From the NCBI GenBank assembly GCA_022559845.1, contig CM040118.1, positions 161,964,331-162,028,330 on the forward strand: a DNA stretch of 64,000 bases, given 5' to 3'. The notes below the pieces were generated by a model that ran no database searches, was not told the DNA's origin, and saw nothing but the letters and a program-made list of their open reading frames with translations. Of this stretch, positions 46,251-58,100 are shown piece after piece. The position numbers and the translations under genes were made by a program. Position 1 is the stretch's first letter. Each line of letters starts with the position of its first letter. The DNA comes from Amorphophallus konjac. Lineage: Eukaryota; Streptophyta; Magnoliopsida; Alismatales; Araceae.

Positions 46251-47107
46251 ATGGGTTAGAAAAACACTTCAAACCTCCATGAATACAAGGGAATAAAAGT
46301 GATTAGATGTTACCATAATCCCATGAAGATTAACATGATTTCTTACCCTGAAAAACATAATGAAACATGAGGTTAGATCGAAATCAAAATATTTGGATCA
46401 TGTATTAACATATGGAGCTAGTTTTGAGACCAAGACCCAAATGACATGAAATATTATTATGAAAGTATTAGCATGAGGCACATAAATGCTTTGAACACAC
46501 TTTCATCTCAAGAATGTGCATAAGACACTTTGAAACCATTCTGTCCTCAACTAACAAATGAAGTCGATTGAGAGCACGATTAATGAATCAATCCCAATCT
46601 AGGCACATGGAAATTCACTTCCAACTCATGAATACTTACCATGGATTCAAGGGTAGTAACCAAGAGTTGAGGCTTACCATTGACTCTAAAGAAGTTTTTG
46701 CAAAGTGGAACCCAGTCATCTGAGAGCATTTAGATCCATTGAGCCATGATATTGCATGAGTGAAGGGAAGATGATGATCCGTTCAATAAAGACATACAAT
46801 GAAATGGAAATGATTTTACACAATGTCATGCAACCAATTCATATCAATGAATACTCAATGAATCTACATTAGTATGGGCAAAAAGAACAAGAACATTAGT
46901 CTTAACATTCCCACACTAAAACATGCATGAAGGCGCATGCATTCTAGCCCAGTAGCAGTACCTGCAAAGCAAGATATCAACATGTGAGTTCGTTTGTCAT
47001 GACGACGAGTTCATTTATCATGAAGACATTTTCCATAGATCACTCACACATCAAAACCATTATCATCACACATGAAGTTTAGTTATCATCAAAACCATAG
47101 CTCAACA

Positions 47108-47123
47108 ATCTCCCCCTTTTTGA
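47108..47123 (-). other. Polypurine tract of K2
   Basis: The minus strand reads TCAAAAAGGGGGAGAT just before the LTR start TGTTGAGC, nearly the same tract as in K1. Confidence 0.8.
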
Positions 47124-49743
47124 TGATGACAAACTTAGTGATGAATGATGACAACCTTAGTGATGATGGCAAACTCCCCCATGATGGCAAACGAATGATT
47201 TTTCTCCCCATGTCACAGGCAATCATGAATCACATGAAATCTTTCTCCCCCTTTGACATTAGCAAAAAGCGGGGTAATGCCAATCATTCTCCCTCATGAA
47301 CATGATCAAAAGGAGAGGAAGAAACAAAGGAGGTGTAAATTGTAGCATGATAAATGAGCAAGTAACAAGAACCCACATTTGAAATTCTGATGAAGCATGA
47401 GCAAAGTATAAATAAGGGACCAAATCATATTCTTGTTGATTGATATGTTTACAGAATTTTATTTGTTTTGTGATACCAGTGGTTGACAAGAGAGGACACC
47501 AATTGTTGATTACTTAGATGTGCCAAGATGAGTAGAGCTGATTCTGATCTTTCTCCCCATTGGCCATGCAAAGCCTAAAATTTCTTGAGCAAGTGAATAA
47601 CATGGGAAGTCAACTCAATTTTTGGTTTTCAATATATTCCAGATTTTTAATTTTTGATTTGTGGTTTGAAATACATGAGATGCAACTTATGCATGTGATG
47701 GCATGTAAGATGCATGCACAAGCGAACAAACAGATTTCTATATATACATGCAACACAGCTCCCCCGTACTTATTTAAGAGGGGATGGATATAGGAAAGAT
47801 GCAAGAGAGTCATGACAACCGGAATACACATGTGTAGCACATGGGAGATTGTCCAATCATATAGGAGATTAATGTAATTGCTAATGCAGTCAATCAACTT
47901 TCTGAATACATATTAAATCAAATTTTCAGATGTGTAAGTGAGTAACATGAAAAATGATAGTCTCAATATAGATATTTAGATTTTCAGATCAACACAGGGA
48001 GACATTTTACAGACTGCACTTCAATTTTAAGAACATCATATTGGAGGCTTCGCTCTACCTCAACAATTTTGCACAGATAATCAGAATTTTTCTAAGAATG
48101 ATCAAGTTCAAATAATTCCTTTTTACACAAGTAGACGCATGGAACTCATGCTAGAATTCCCGGTTACTCAGAATACTGAACCATTTCACCTCATTTTGAA
48201 CAGAGGTACTAGTCAACATTTTTCAGATATGAACCACATCACGTCTCAGGTGACATTTACCCAGTTTACTCAGTGAGACAGAGCATTGCTCTGCCGTTCA
48301 TTTTCATTTCAGATTTTTCAACAAAGATAGTTAGGTAACTTTTTCCTCAACTGTCTCTTCAACATACATGCAGCAAGTTTAACATCTTGAGAGTGTTGAA
48401 AAGAAATGCATATATCCTTATCTTTAACACTCATTTTCACATTTTGTGCATGAAGTGTGCGAATTTGATCCAGCATGTATACTGAAAATATCATGAATAT
48501 ATAACAATACAACTCCCCCTAAATAGATGCACTTTTACTCTCCCAGAGTGTACAATATGAAGCACACCGATAATGACGCAATTACAACATTATTTATCAA
48601 GAAGGCATAAGGTCATAGAAATTGCAAGGATGGGGGTGAATAGCATATAATAACACACAAGCACACATTGGGAGTTTATGCAAATGCACTATGACATGCA
48701 TGCGAGCAATGTGATGTCAATTTGATACCAATTGATTGGATAATTTGATACCAATTGAATTGATGCCAACAGAATGAACTAAGTGTGACTCATGCATGAG
48801 TTCTAATGTAATGCAGAAATTAACATGGGTGCAAAGTGTGTGTTTTTGGTTTTCCATTTGAGTGAACTAAATGCACCTAATGCATTGGATTCTGATGCAT
48901 GCAACCTATAACTGTATGAGAATGAAAGATAGGATGTAAAAATAAGATTAGAGCTTTGATTTTCAAGCCAGTGTGACAGAAATATTATTGAGATCATCCA
49001 CATTCTATCCATGAATCAGCAAACATTTTTTATGACAAAACTTTTATGAATAAGGGTGCATAAATGATCAAAGTTAAGCAATGCAACCTAAATTTTAGAA
49101 TTGTTCAAAAATAGATTTTCAAAGGTCTTTGACAAGTTTTGAAATGAGAATTCATCCAAAAGTCAAATGTATGGATCATTTAATCACAAACATATTTTCA
49201 ATTTACATAACTCAGCTCAAGGATTCATTCACAAATCAATCAATCACAAGTAAGTCAAGATCTGGTACGATGCTGAGATTTTACTCCAAAGACCCAACTC
49301 AACGCATAGGGAATGCTTTCAAGTGGACATAATCCACTCTTTCACAAACGCCATTTGATAAACCAGATATGCAATTCAACTCAAGTGTGATGATGCAATT
49401 CAGATTGAGTGTCATTCAATAACCAACAACTTCATGCACATCTCTCAAGGTTTTCATTTTGTTCAATCAATTAACTATGCTCATCACATCAAACTAGATT
49501 CAACCAATTTGTCACAGCATGCTAGTAAATGACAACTCAAGTTTTTAGAATCAACACTTGTCATCTAAAGGTATCACCAAGTGACAAAAAAGGCCATTGC
49601 ATGAGTTGATAAGGATGAATTACCTTGGTTCAGGAGACAAGATTGGAATCCTTCAATCACTAAGATCACCAACCTCATGGAGGTTGATATTTCAGATTTT
49701 GCTTTCTTACCTTTGCCTTGAGAATCCATTTTCTTCTAAGGCT
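47124..49743 (-). other. K2 interior, 3' non-coding part
   Basis: This is about 2.6 kb of AT-rich DNA. No frame above about 95 residues and none with a retroelement motif is present on either strand. It would be the equivalent of the K1 3' interior; pol appears to have been deleted rather than decayed, since no residual motif remains. Confidence 0.5.
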
Positions 49744-50329
49744 TTCACTGTAACGCCCGGTAATTTTGGAATAAGAATAAAAATATACATAATAATAAAT
49801 ACATACTCTTATAAGTATATAATGTTTAATAAAAAGAATTTTAAATAAATGGTCAAGTGATATTCCTATAGGGTTGCTCAGATCGAACCTACCTCTGATA
49901 CCTAGGACAAGGACTAATAAAAGTTAAACAAATTATGAGGAATAAAATCCCTATATACATACAAATTATTAATAGGTATATGAGGGTTAGAAAATAACAA
50001 ATATGTTTATGAATATATAATGCAATATAAATAAATATAATACAACCTAAATAATCAAGGCCAGACTCGGTACACGACCCCCTGACATCCTGAGAAATCT
50101 CACAAAAAGAACTCATGAACCCTACCATTGTATTATAATAAATTTAAGAATAACATGTTATTTTTAAGTAGGCATTTAATGCATAATATAATTTTATTGG
50201 AATTATAATCAATAAATCTCGAAGAAAACATCGATTAGTATTTTATTAATAATTTATAAAATTTATCATTCACATTTATGACATTTACTATATTAAAAGG
50301 GAAAAGGATATATAAATATAATATTTACG

Positions 50330-50910
50330 TATAGACTTTGGACTGATGTACAGACTTTATAGATGAAGGAATGTGTAGACTTGGTATTGTATAGACTTGT
50401 GAGTGTATAGACTTAGGGAATGTGTGGACTTGTGTAGACTTGTGAATGTGTAGACTTGGCATTATATAGACTTTGTGAGTGTATAGACTTGTGGACTTAT
50501 GAATGTATAGACTTGGAAATGAATGTATAGACTTGGGGAATGAGTGTGTAGACTTGTAGAAATGTATAGACTTATGCATTGTATGGACTTATGAATGTAT
50601 AGACTTGAGTGGGTAAAATGTATAGACTTGGGATGACTTTAGATGAAGGAATGAATGTATAGACTTGACTGGGTAGAATGTATAGACTTTAGGAATGTAT
50701 AGACTTCCGGAATGCAAAGACTTTGACAATGTATAGACTTGTGTAATGGAATGTATGGACTTGAATGGATGTATGGACTTAGGGAACGCAATGTACAGAC
50801 TTAGAAAATATATAGACATGGGCTATGTATAGACTTGGAACGTGAGATGCTTGGAGAGTGTATAGACTTGTGTGATGGAATGTATAGACTTGGAGATGTA
50901 TGGATTTGTG
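50330..50910. repeat. TGTATAGACTTG array in the TR-GAG 5' LTR
   Basis: About 30 copies of TGTATAGACTTG and close variants (TGTGTAGACTT, TGTATGGACTT) occur in 580 bases with irregular 5-25 base spacers. The 3' LTR has the same array at about 55774-56354. The motif is that of the solo copia LTR at 37195-39080. Confidence 0.9.
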
Positions 50911-50979
50911 CATTATATAATTATAGAAATAACATGGATAAATATACACTATTAATCTTTTGAAGAGCAAGTGAAAATG

Positions 50980-51560
50980 CAAAAAAAATGAAATGACGCC
51001 AACGTATGCAGGCGTCAATTACATAAGAAACGACTTAAGCTAAGTCGTTATTTTATTATAAAATGAATAGTGCCGATTTTACGACTAAAGAATTTTGGAA
51101 AAATAATTATATAGAAAAATAGAGAAAAATGGAAAATTAATACCCTTAAAATTTCCCATCTATATCACATCCAGAAAAAAAGATAAAAATCCAGAAAGAA
51201 AGAGCCCAAAGTGAATAGCGCCCAACTATTTGGGCGTCACTTTAGAAAGAAACGACGTATGGCACGTCGTCAATTCTTTAGGAATGAATAGTGTGAGTGA
51301 ATAGTGCCACTTTTTGATTTAAAGGAATTTTTAAAAACTAATTACATGGAAAAATCAAGAAAAATGGAAAACTATTACCCATAAAATGTCATAACTAAAC
51401 CTAATCAAATAAAAAAGATAAAAATCCTCAAATATTGTAACAAGCATAAATTGACGTGAAATCATGAATAACGCCCGACGGAAGGGCGTTATTTCTTTAA
51501 AAATGACAAAATGCAAAGCGTCAATTTAAATATTCACGCCCTAACATAAGACGTTAATTC
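50980..51560. repeat. Two alternating hairpin module types in the TR-GAG 5' LTR
   Basis: Type 1 is ACGCC...GGCGT (for example AATAACGCCC...GGGCGTTATT, arms of 10) and type 2 is ACGAC...GTCGT (for example AACGACTTA...TAAGTCGTT, arms of 9). Loops are 3-12 bases, and many units are followed by CAATT. A second group lies at 52290-52740; the 3' LTR repeats both at about 56430-57000 and 57735-58185. Confidence 0.85.
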
Positions 51561-51717
51561 AGTTTTAGTTTCGTTTGAACACGGAGCTTATCCAGGGAAG
51601 TTTATGCTTATCTAGGGAAGGGTTCTAGGTTGGTACATGTTAAATCAATCAGGGAAAGGACTCTATCAAAGGGAATGTAGGTTATAATAGAATTCTAACT
51701 CTATTAGGTTCTTAACC

Positions 51718-51728
51718 CTATAAATACC
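51718..51728 (+). promoter_or_regulatory. TATA box of the TR-GAG 5' LTR
   Basis: CTATAAATACC lies between the two hairpin groups. The same box is at 57162-57172 in the 3' LTR. Confidence 0.65.
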
Positions 51729-54251
51729 CCATACGATCCAACCCTAATAGCTATTTTGTTGGAAGGAAGCTCTGCCGCTGTCAACCGTAAAGAACAGGTA
51801 ATGTTCTTTCTTTTCTTTTCCCTTGCCTCCGGTTATATATATAAAGATTGTTAACATCTTCATCTTCTTCCTCTTCCGCTTCTTCTGCAGGTTGCCTGCA
51901 GCGTGAGGAAGTGTCTACCTAGCTGAAGAACGAGTGTTCTTCATCGACAGCCTCTTCACAGATAAGTAAGGAAAAGCTATTATCTCTCTAAGTCTGGAGC
52001 TTGAGCATCTTCTTCTCATCTATTACTCACCTACACTGCGTTCATCTGACTGAAGACCTGGCTGCTAGGTTGCTGTCTAAATTCGTGCGTAGCGGTTCTC
52101 AGGACACTCTGTTTTGAACAGAGTACCGTATTCCCTACAAGTTCTCCAGTTTCTTCAACCTAGATCACCATCAGGTAGGTTTTCTCAAGAACGTAGCCCA
52201 AACTAGTTAAATTCTAGTGTTAAATCATCATGAAATGCATGTATATAGTTAAATCATGGTTTTCAAACGTTTTCTGTAAAGATTTGAAAGTAGCGACCCT
52301 GTCTAGGGTGCCAGGTTTAAAAGAAACGACTCTTACGAGGTCGTCAATTCCAGTTTTGACGCCCTGCACACAGACGTCAATTTCTTTAATTAATAATTAA
52401 CCATGTTAAAAATTATATATCTATTCAAACATGATTATACTTTAATGCATGATCATATTCTTGTACTCCTGTTATTTTGCTCTTCCTGATCATGTGACCC
52501 TATTTTCCTAAATTTTATTATGTGGAAAAGCATACTGTTCACGAATGCTATTCTAATGTTAATGAAATTAACGACCTGGCCAAAGTCGTCTCTTACAGAA
52601 GTAGCGCCCTGAACCGGGGTGTGAATTTTTAACTAAATCGAATGCCTTCTACTGTAGCCGTCGAATTGTAGATAAACGCCCCTGATGAAGGCGTGAATTT
52701 GATAATTTACGACTTTGATAAAGTCGCTGTTTTCCTGAGTAGTAATTTTCACTGTTGCTGATTAACCGTGGGTTTACATTATATAATGTTATGTTGTTAA
52801 CTGAGGATTTGATATATGTATATATAATAATATAGTTGGCACTATATTTTCACTCCGTGAATATAGTCCCACGTTTCACGATGTTTTACTGTTTACCCCT
52901 CAACTCTCGGTGACATACAAGCTCTCCATTGGACGTTCCGTTCCTTTGGACTAGTGAGTTAGTCATGGAGACCTCCATAAGACTCCTCGAGCCTTGGATT
53001 CCCTCAAGGCCGACTAAGCTGGTTGTACCATAAAAATTTATTACACAATCTTTGCCATGTCACTCTATAGAAACATGGTATACCGGCCCTCATGTTATGC
53101 TAAGTGAATATCATGAGAACTTTCTTAATGGGATGAGGATATCATGCCATTAATGTGCTGTTCTTGTGGACCTCAATTCTATATAAAAAGAGTGACCATC
53201 TACACATGGGCACTTATTTGTTGTGGTACCCGGTTAGGGAACCAATTCCACCCAGTTTATCGACATGTCATGGTTTATATGCTTTGCGTGAATTTTATCG
53301 CCAGTATGTCCTTACTCAAGGGCCTTGCCCTTGAATTCCATGAAAATCTTATCTTATCATCCTATTAAAGTTTGTTCTTGGAACTCCTTATTGGCTATAA
53401 ACTATCGTGGATGTCTAGATCTATCGTGAATGCTGTGCATATAAGGGCCCGATCTGGTCCTGGGAGGAGCACCCAAAAGTACTAGTGCCCATGGGAGTTG
53501 TAATGATACCGGTGTCTAGCATTGCACCGAAGTACTCTTTCTCTTGATCTAATTGGCATTCCACACTCTCTCTCTTTCTTGCGTGCGTGACTCGACTTGC
53601 GTGACTTTACTAGCGTGGCCCGACACGGGCAAAGTACTTGCATGAAATAGCCAATAATCTATAAAATCTCTCATGAATATCTCTTGTTTAAGGCTCACTT
53701 GGATGTTTTGTATGACGTGTTATTGATTAGTTTTACTTGATCAGTTCTTTCTACATGCATAGCCTTATTGCATTTACATGTGAAAAAGTGTAATTACTTA
53801 AACCCATTGCTAGTTCTTGAGATATAATTTCCTACTGAGCGTTCGCTCACCCAGTTTATTCCAACATTTTTCAGGTAATCAGGTGGCTAGCGAGACCGAG
53901 ACTCACATGGGCGGGACAAGTGTGCAAGCGAGCTTTGGAAACTAGTGAACCCGAGTCTTTTATCTTTCTTGAGTCTAGATAGTATTGTCTAGCAAAGTTA
54001 GCTTATCGTCTCTCATTTAGTTATCTTGTCTAAGTATGTTAGTATGTCGTTTTCTTCCTTTCCATTGTGTTGGAGTTTCTAAGTTGGAAAACAAGTTCTT
54101 GTAAGAGATTTATATTAGAAATAAAATTTTTATTGTTGTTCAAAATTATTTTAGTCTTAGGCGATTGCTCTTGATCATTCACGATTGTTTAACTGCCACG
54201 TTCTGAGTAAACGACACGTTCCGCTGCTATCGGTTCGGAGCGTGACAGAGG

Positions 54252-54263
54252 TGGTATCAGAGC
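54252..54263 (+). other. Primer binding site of the TR-GAG element
   Basis: TGGTATCAGAGC, complementary to initiator tRNA-Met, lies four bases after the 5' LTR. Confidence 0.9.
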
Positions 54264-54620
54264 TTCGACTTTCACATCCTCCAGTTGTTATATCCTCTAG
54301 TTATTAAGTCCCAAGGATAGGTCATCCTTGTCAGTCATATCAGAGCTTCGGCTTTCACATCCTCAAGTTATTAGGTTCCATGATAGGTCAAGTATCCTTG
54401 TCAGTCATATTAGAGTTTTGGTTTTCAAAATCCTTAGATTGTTAAGTCCAAGTGATAGGTCGAGTATCCTTGCCAGTCATCCTATAGGAATTCCGTGAGA
54501 GATGGGGTAGAACTTGGGGTTAAAGTTATAAAAGAAAGATAAAGTATTTACATTTCATTAACATTAAATCTTGAGTCAATAAATTATCTCCCCACTCATC
54601 TTTGCAGGAACCTAGATAAA

Positions 54621-55079
54621 ATGGAAGCATCTAAGCCAAGCTTTGTTCATGAGATGATCTTAGTGGATATCCAAGCTTACGCGGACCTTGTCAAGAGAGT
54701 TCAAGAGCTAGAGAAAGTGGTGGAAGAAAAAGAAAGAGTTGAAGGGAAGGATCGAACAGATGACTCTGAAGAGTTCACCGTTACTAAGAAAAGGATAAAC
54801 GAGAGTGATATTTCACAAAGGTGTAAGAAATGCCAGAAATGTAAGAAGTGTAATAAGAAGGAAACTTCGACAGATCGCTCACAAGATAAGTGTAAATCTT
54901 GTGGAAGATATGGTCACAAATCGAAGGAATGTTGGTGGAGTTCGGGTGCATGTCTGCGTTGCGGGAACTTAGATCACAAGATAGCGGAATGCCCCAAGAA
55001 GCCTCCGAGAGGAGTTCAAGATTTAACCAAACTTGCCAAAGGGAAGGTTGCTGAAGGTACCCCTCACCCGAAATCATAA
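54621..55079 (+). CDS. gag: Gag-like zinc-knuckle protein of the TR-GAG element (152 aa)
   Basis: This is the only frame in the 945-bp interior, opened by ATG at 54621 and closed by TAA. The N-terminal third is charged and probably coiled coil (YADLVKRVQELEKVVEEKERVE). The middle has CKKCQKCKKCNKK. Two consecutive CX2CX4HX4C knuckles follow: CKSCGRYGHKSKEC at about residues 93-106 and CLRCGNLDHKIAEC at about 112-125, then a basic tail. Knuckles of this type bind the element's RNA during packaging. At 152 residues it corresponds to the C-terminal nucleocapsid part of a gypsy Gag; the capsid part is missing, so the protein would have to act with Gag from another element. Two intact knuckles and no stops suggest the frame is maintained, although a young insertion would show that anyway. 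Confidence 0.85.
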   Translation: MEASKPSFVHEMILVDIQAYADLVKRVQELEKVVEEKERVEGKDRTDDSEEFTVTKKRINESDISQRCKKCQKCKKCNKKETSTDRSQDKCKSCGRYGHKSKECWWSSGACLRCGNLDHKIAECPKKPPRGVQDLTKLAKGKVAEGTPHPKS

Positions 55080-55179
55080 ACGAGCTCTTTTTCCATACTT
55101 AAGATTTCTTCTGTATAAGCTCATAATAGTTCTCTGTTAGGAATGGAAGATACTGTGAATTTGGGGACCAAATTCTTTT

Positions 55180-55192
55180 AAGTGGGGGAGGG
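55180..55192 (+). other. Polypurine tract of the TR-GAG element
   Basis: AAGTGGGGGAGGG lies directly before the 3' LTR start TGTAACGCC. Confidence 0.85.
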
Positions 55193-58100
55193 TGTAACGC
55201 CCGGTAATTTTGGAATAAGAATAAAAATATACATAATAATAAATACATACTCTTATAAGTATATAATGTTTAATAAATAAAATTTTTAATAAATGGTCAA
55301 GTGATATTCCTATAGGGTTGCTCAGATCGAACCTGCCTCTGATACCTAGGACAAGGACTAATAAAAGTTAAACAAATTATGAGGAATAAAATCCCTATAT
55401 ACATACAAATTATTAATAGGTATATGAGGGTTAGAAAATAACAAATATATTTATGAATATATAATGCAATATAAATAAATATAATACAACGTAAATAATC
55501 AAGGCCAGACTCGGTACACGACCCCCTGACATCCTGAGAAATCTCACAAAAAGAACTCATGAACCCTACCATTGTATTATAATAAATTTAAGAATAACAT
55601 GTTGTTTTTAAGTAGGCATTTAATGCATAATATAATTTTATTGGAATTATAATCAATAAATCTCGAAGAAAACATCGATTAGTATTTTATTAATAATTTA
55701 TAAAATTTAATATTCACATTTATGACATTTACTATATTAGAAGGGAAAATGATATATAAATATAATATTTACGTATAGACTTTGGACTGATGTACAGACT
55801 TTATAGATGAAGGAATGTGTAGACTTGGCATTGTATAGACTTGTGAGTGTATAGACTTAGGGAATGTGTGGACTTGTGTAGACTTGTGAATGTGTAGACT
55901 TGGCATTGTATAGACTTTGTGAGTGTATAGACTTGTGGACTTATGAATGTATAGACTTGGAAATGAATGTATAGACTTGGGGAAGGAGTGTGTAGACTTG
56001 GAGAAATGTATAGACTTATGCATTGTATGGACTTATGAATGTATAGACTTGAGTGGGTAGAATGTATAGACTTGGGATGACTTTAGATGAAGGAATGAAT
56101 GTATAGACTTGAGTGGGTAGAATGTATAGACTTCAGGAATGTATAGACTTCCGGAATGCAAAGACTTTGACAATGTATAGACTTGTGTAATGAAATGTAT
56201 GGACTTGAATGGATGTATGGACTTAGGGAACGCAATGTACAGACTTAGAAAATATATAGACATGGGCTATGTATAGACTTGGAACGTGAGATGCTTGGAG
56301 AGTGTATAGACTTGTGTGATGGAATGTATAGACTTGGAGATGTATGGATTTGTGCATTATATAATTATAGAAATAACATGGATAAATATACACTATTAAT
56401 CTTTTGAAGAGCAAGTGAAAATGCAAAAAAAATGAAATGACGCCAACGTATGCAGGCGTCAATTACATAAGAAACGACTTAAGCTAAGTCGTTATTTTAT
56501 TATAAAATGAATAGTGCCGATTTTACGACTAAAGAATTTTGGAAAAATAATTATATAGAAAAATAGAGAAAAATGGAAAATTAATACCCTTAAAATTTCC
56601 CATCTATATCACATCCAGAAAAAAAGATAAAAATCCAGAAAGAAAGAGCCCAAAGTGAATAGCGCCCAACTATTTGGGCGTCACTTTAGAAAGAAACGAC
56701 GTATGGCACGTCGTCAATTCTTTAGGAATGAATAGTGTGAGTGAATAGTGCCACTTTTTGATTTAAAGGAATTTTTAAAAACTAATTACATGGAAAAATT
56801 AAGAAAAATGGAAAACTATTACCCATAAAATTTCATAACTAAACCTAATCAAATAAAAAAGATAAAAATCCTCAAATATTGTAACAAGCACAAATTGACG
56901 TGAAATCGTGAATAGCGCCCGACGGAAGGGCGTTATTTCTTTAAAAATGACGAAATGCAAGGCGTCAATTTAAATAGTCACGCCCTAACATAAGACGTTA
57001 ATTCAGTTTTAGTTTCGTTCGAACACGGAGCTTATCCAGGGAAGTTTATGCTTATCTAGGGAAGGGTTCTAGGTTGGTACATGTTAAATCAATCAGGGAA
57101 AGGACTCTATCAAAGGGAATGTAGGTTATAATAGAATTCTAACTCTATTAGGTTCTTAACCCTATAAATACCCCATACGATCCAACCCTAATAGCTATTT
57201 TGTTGGAAGGAAGCTCTGCCGCTGTCAACCGTAAAGAACAGGTAATGTTCTTTCTTTTCTTTTCCCTTGCCTCCGGTTATATATATGAAGATTGTTAACA
57301 TCTTCATATTCTTCCTCTTCCGCTTCTTCTGCAGGTTGCCTGCAGCGTGAGGAAGTGTCTGCCTAGCTGAAGAACGAGTGTTCTTCACCGACAGCCTCTT
57401 CACAGATAAGTAAGGAAAAGCTATTATCTCTCTAAGTCTGGAGCTTGAGCATCTTCTTCTCATCTATTACTCACCTACACTGCGTTCATCTGACTGAAGA
57501 CCTGGCTGCTAGGTTGCTATCTAAATTCGTGCGTAGCGGTTCTCAGGACACTCTGTTTTGAACAGAGTACCGTATTCCCTACAAGTTCTCCAGTTTCTTC
57601 AACCTAGATCACCATCAGGTAGGTTTTCTCAAGAACGTAGCCCAAACTAGTTAAATTCTAGTGTTAAATCATCATGAAATGCATGTATATAGTTAAATCA
57701 TGGTTTTCAAACGTTTTCTGTAAAGATTTGAAAGTAGCGACCCTGTCTAGGGCGCCAGGTTTAAAAGAAACGACTCTTACGAGGTCGTCAATTCCAATTT
57801 TGACGCCCTGCACACAGACGTCAATTTCTTTAATTAATAATTAACCATGTTAAAAATTATATATCTATTCAAACATGATTATACTTTAATGCATGATCAT
57901 ATTCTTGTACTCCTGTTATTTTTCTCTTCCTGATCATGTGACCCTATTTTCCTAAATTTTATTATGTGGAAAATCATACTGTTCACGAATGCTATTCTAA
58001 TGTTAATGAATTTAACGACCTGGCCAAAGTCGTCTCTTACAGAAGTAGCGCCCTGAACCGGGGCGTGAATTTTTAACTAAATCGAATGCCTTCTACTGTA

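Larger units (their letters stand above)
44716..47107 (-). repeat. 3' LTR of K2
   Basis: On the plus strand it runs from TGTTGGGTCCCACG to ...ATAGCTCAACA. The minus strand has a TATA-like CATATATACAT at 45888-45898. U3 carries the GGGTCGACCC array, and the R/U5 side has a CA-rich block (about 45160-45410) with repeated ATCCACACAC words. Confidence 0.85.
49749..54247 (+). repeat. 5' LTR of the TR-GAG element
   Basis: It runs from TGTAACGCCCGGTAATTTTGG to CGGTTCGGAGCGTGACA. It contains the TGTATAGACTT array, two groups of hairpin modules (50980-51560 and 52290-52740), and a TATA box at 51718-51728 between them. It has no coding frame with a recognisable motif. Confidence 0.92.

Noticed and set aside
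50325..51018. Minus-strand frames rich in KSIHSFPSLYIHKST-like repeats, also at 55769-56462 and 37803-38782
   Set aside because: They are translations of the TGTATAGACTT array. The repeat unit, not a protein, is conserved, and the frames have no start context or homology.
53144..53368. 74-residue frame in the TR-GAG LTR, repeated at 58588-58788
   Set aside because: It lies in an LTR, has no motif, and differs in length between the two LTR copies because of one substitution.
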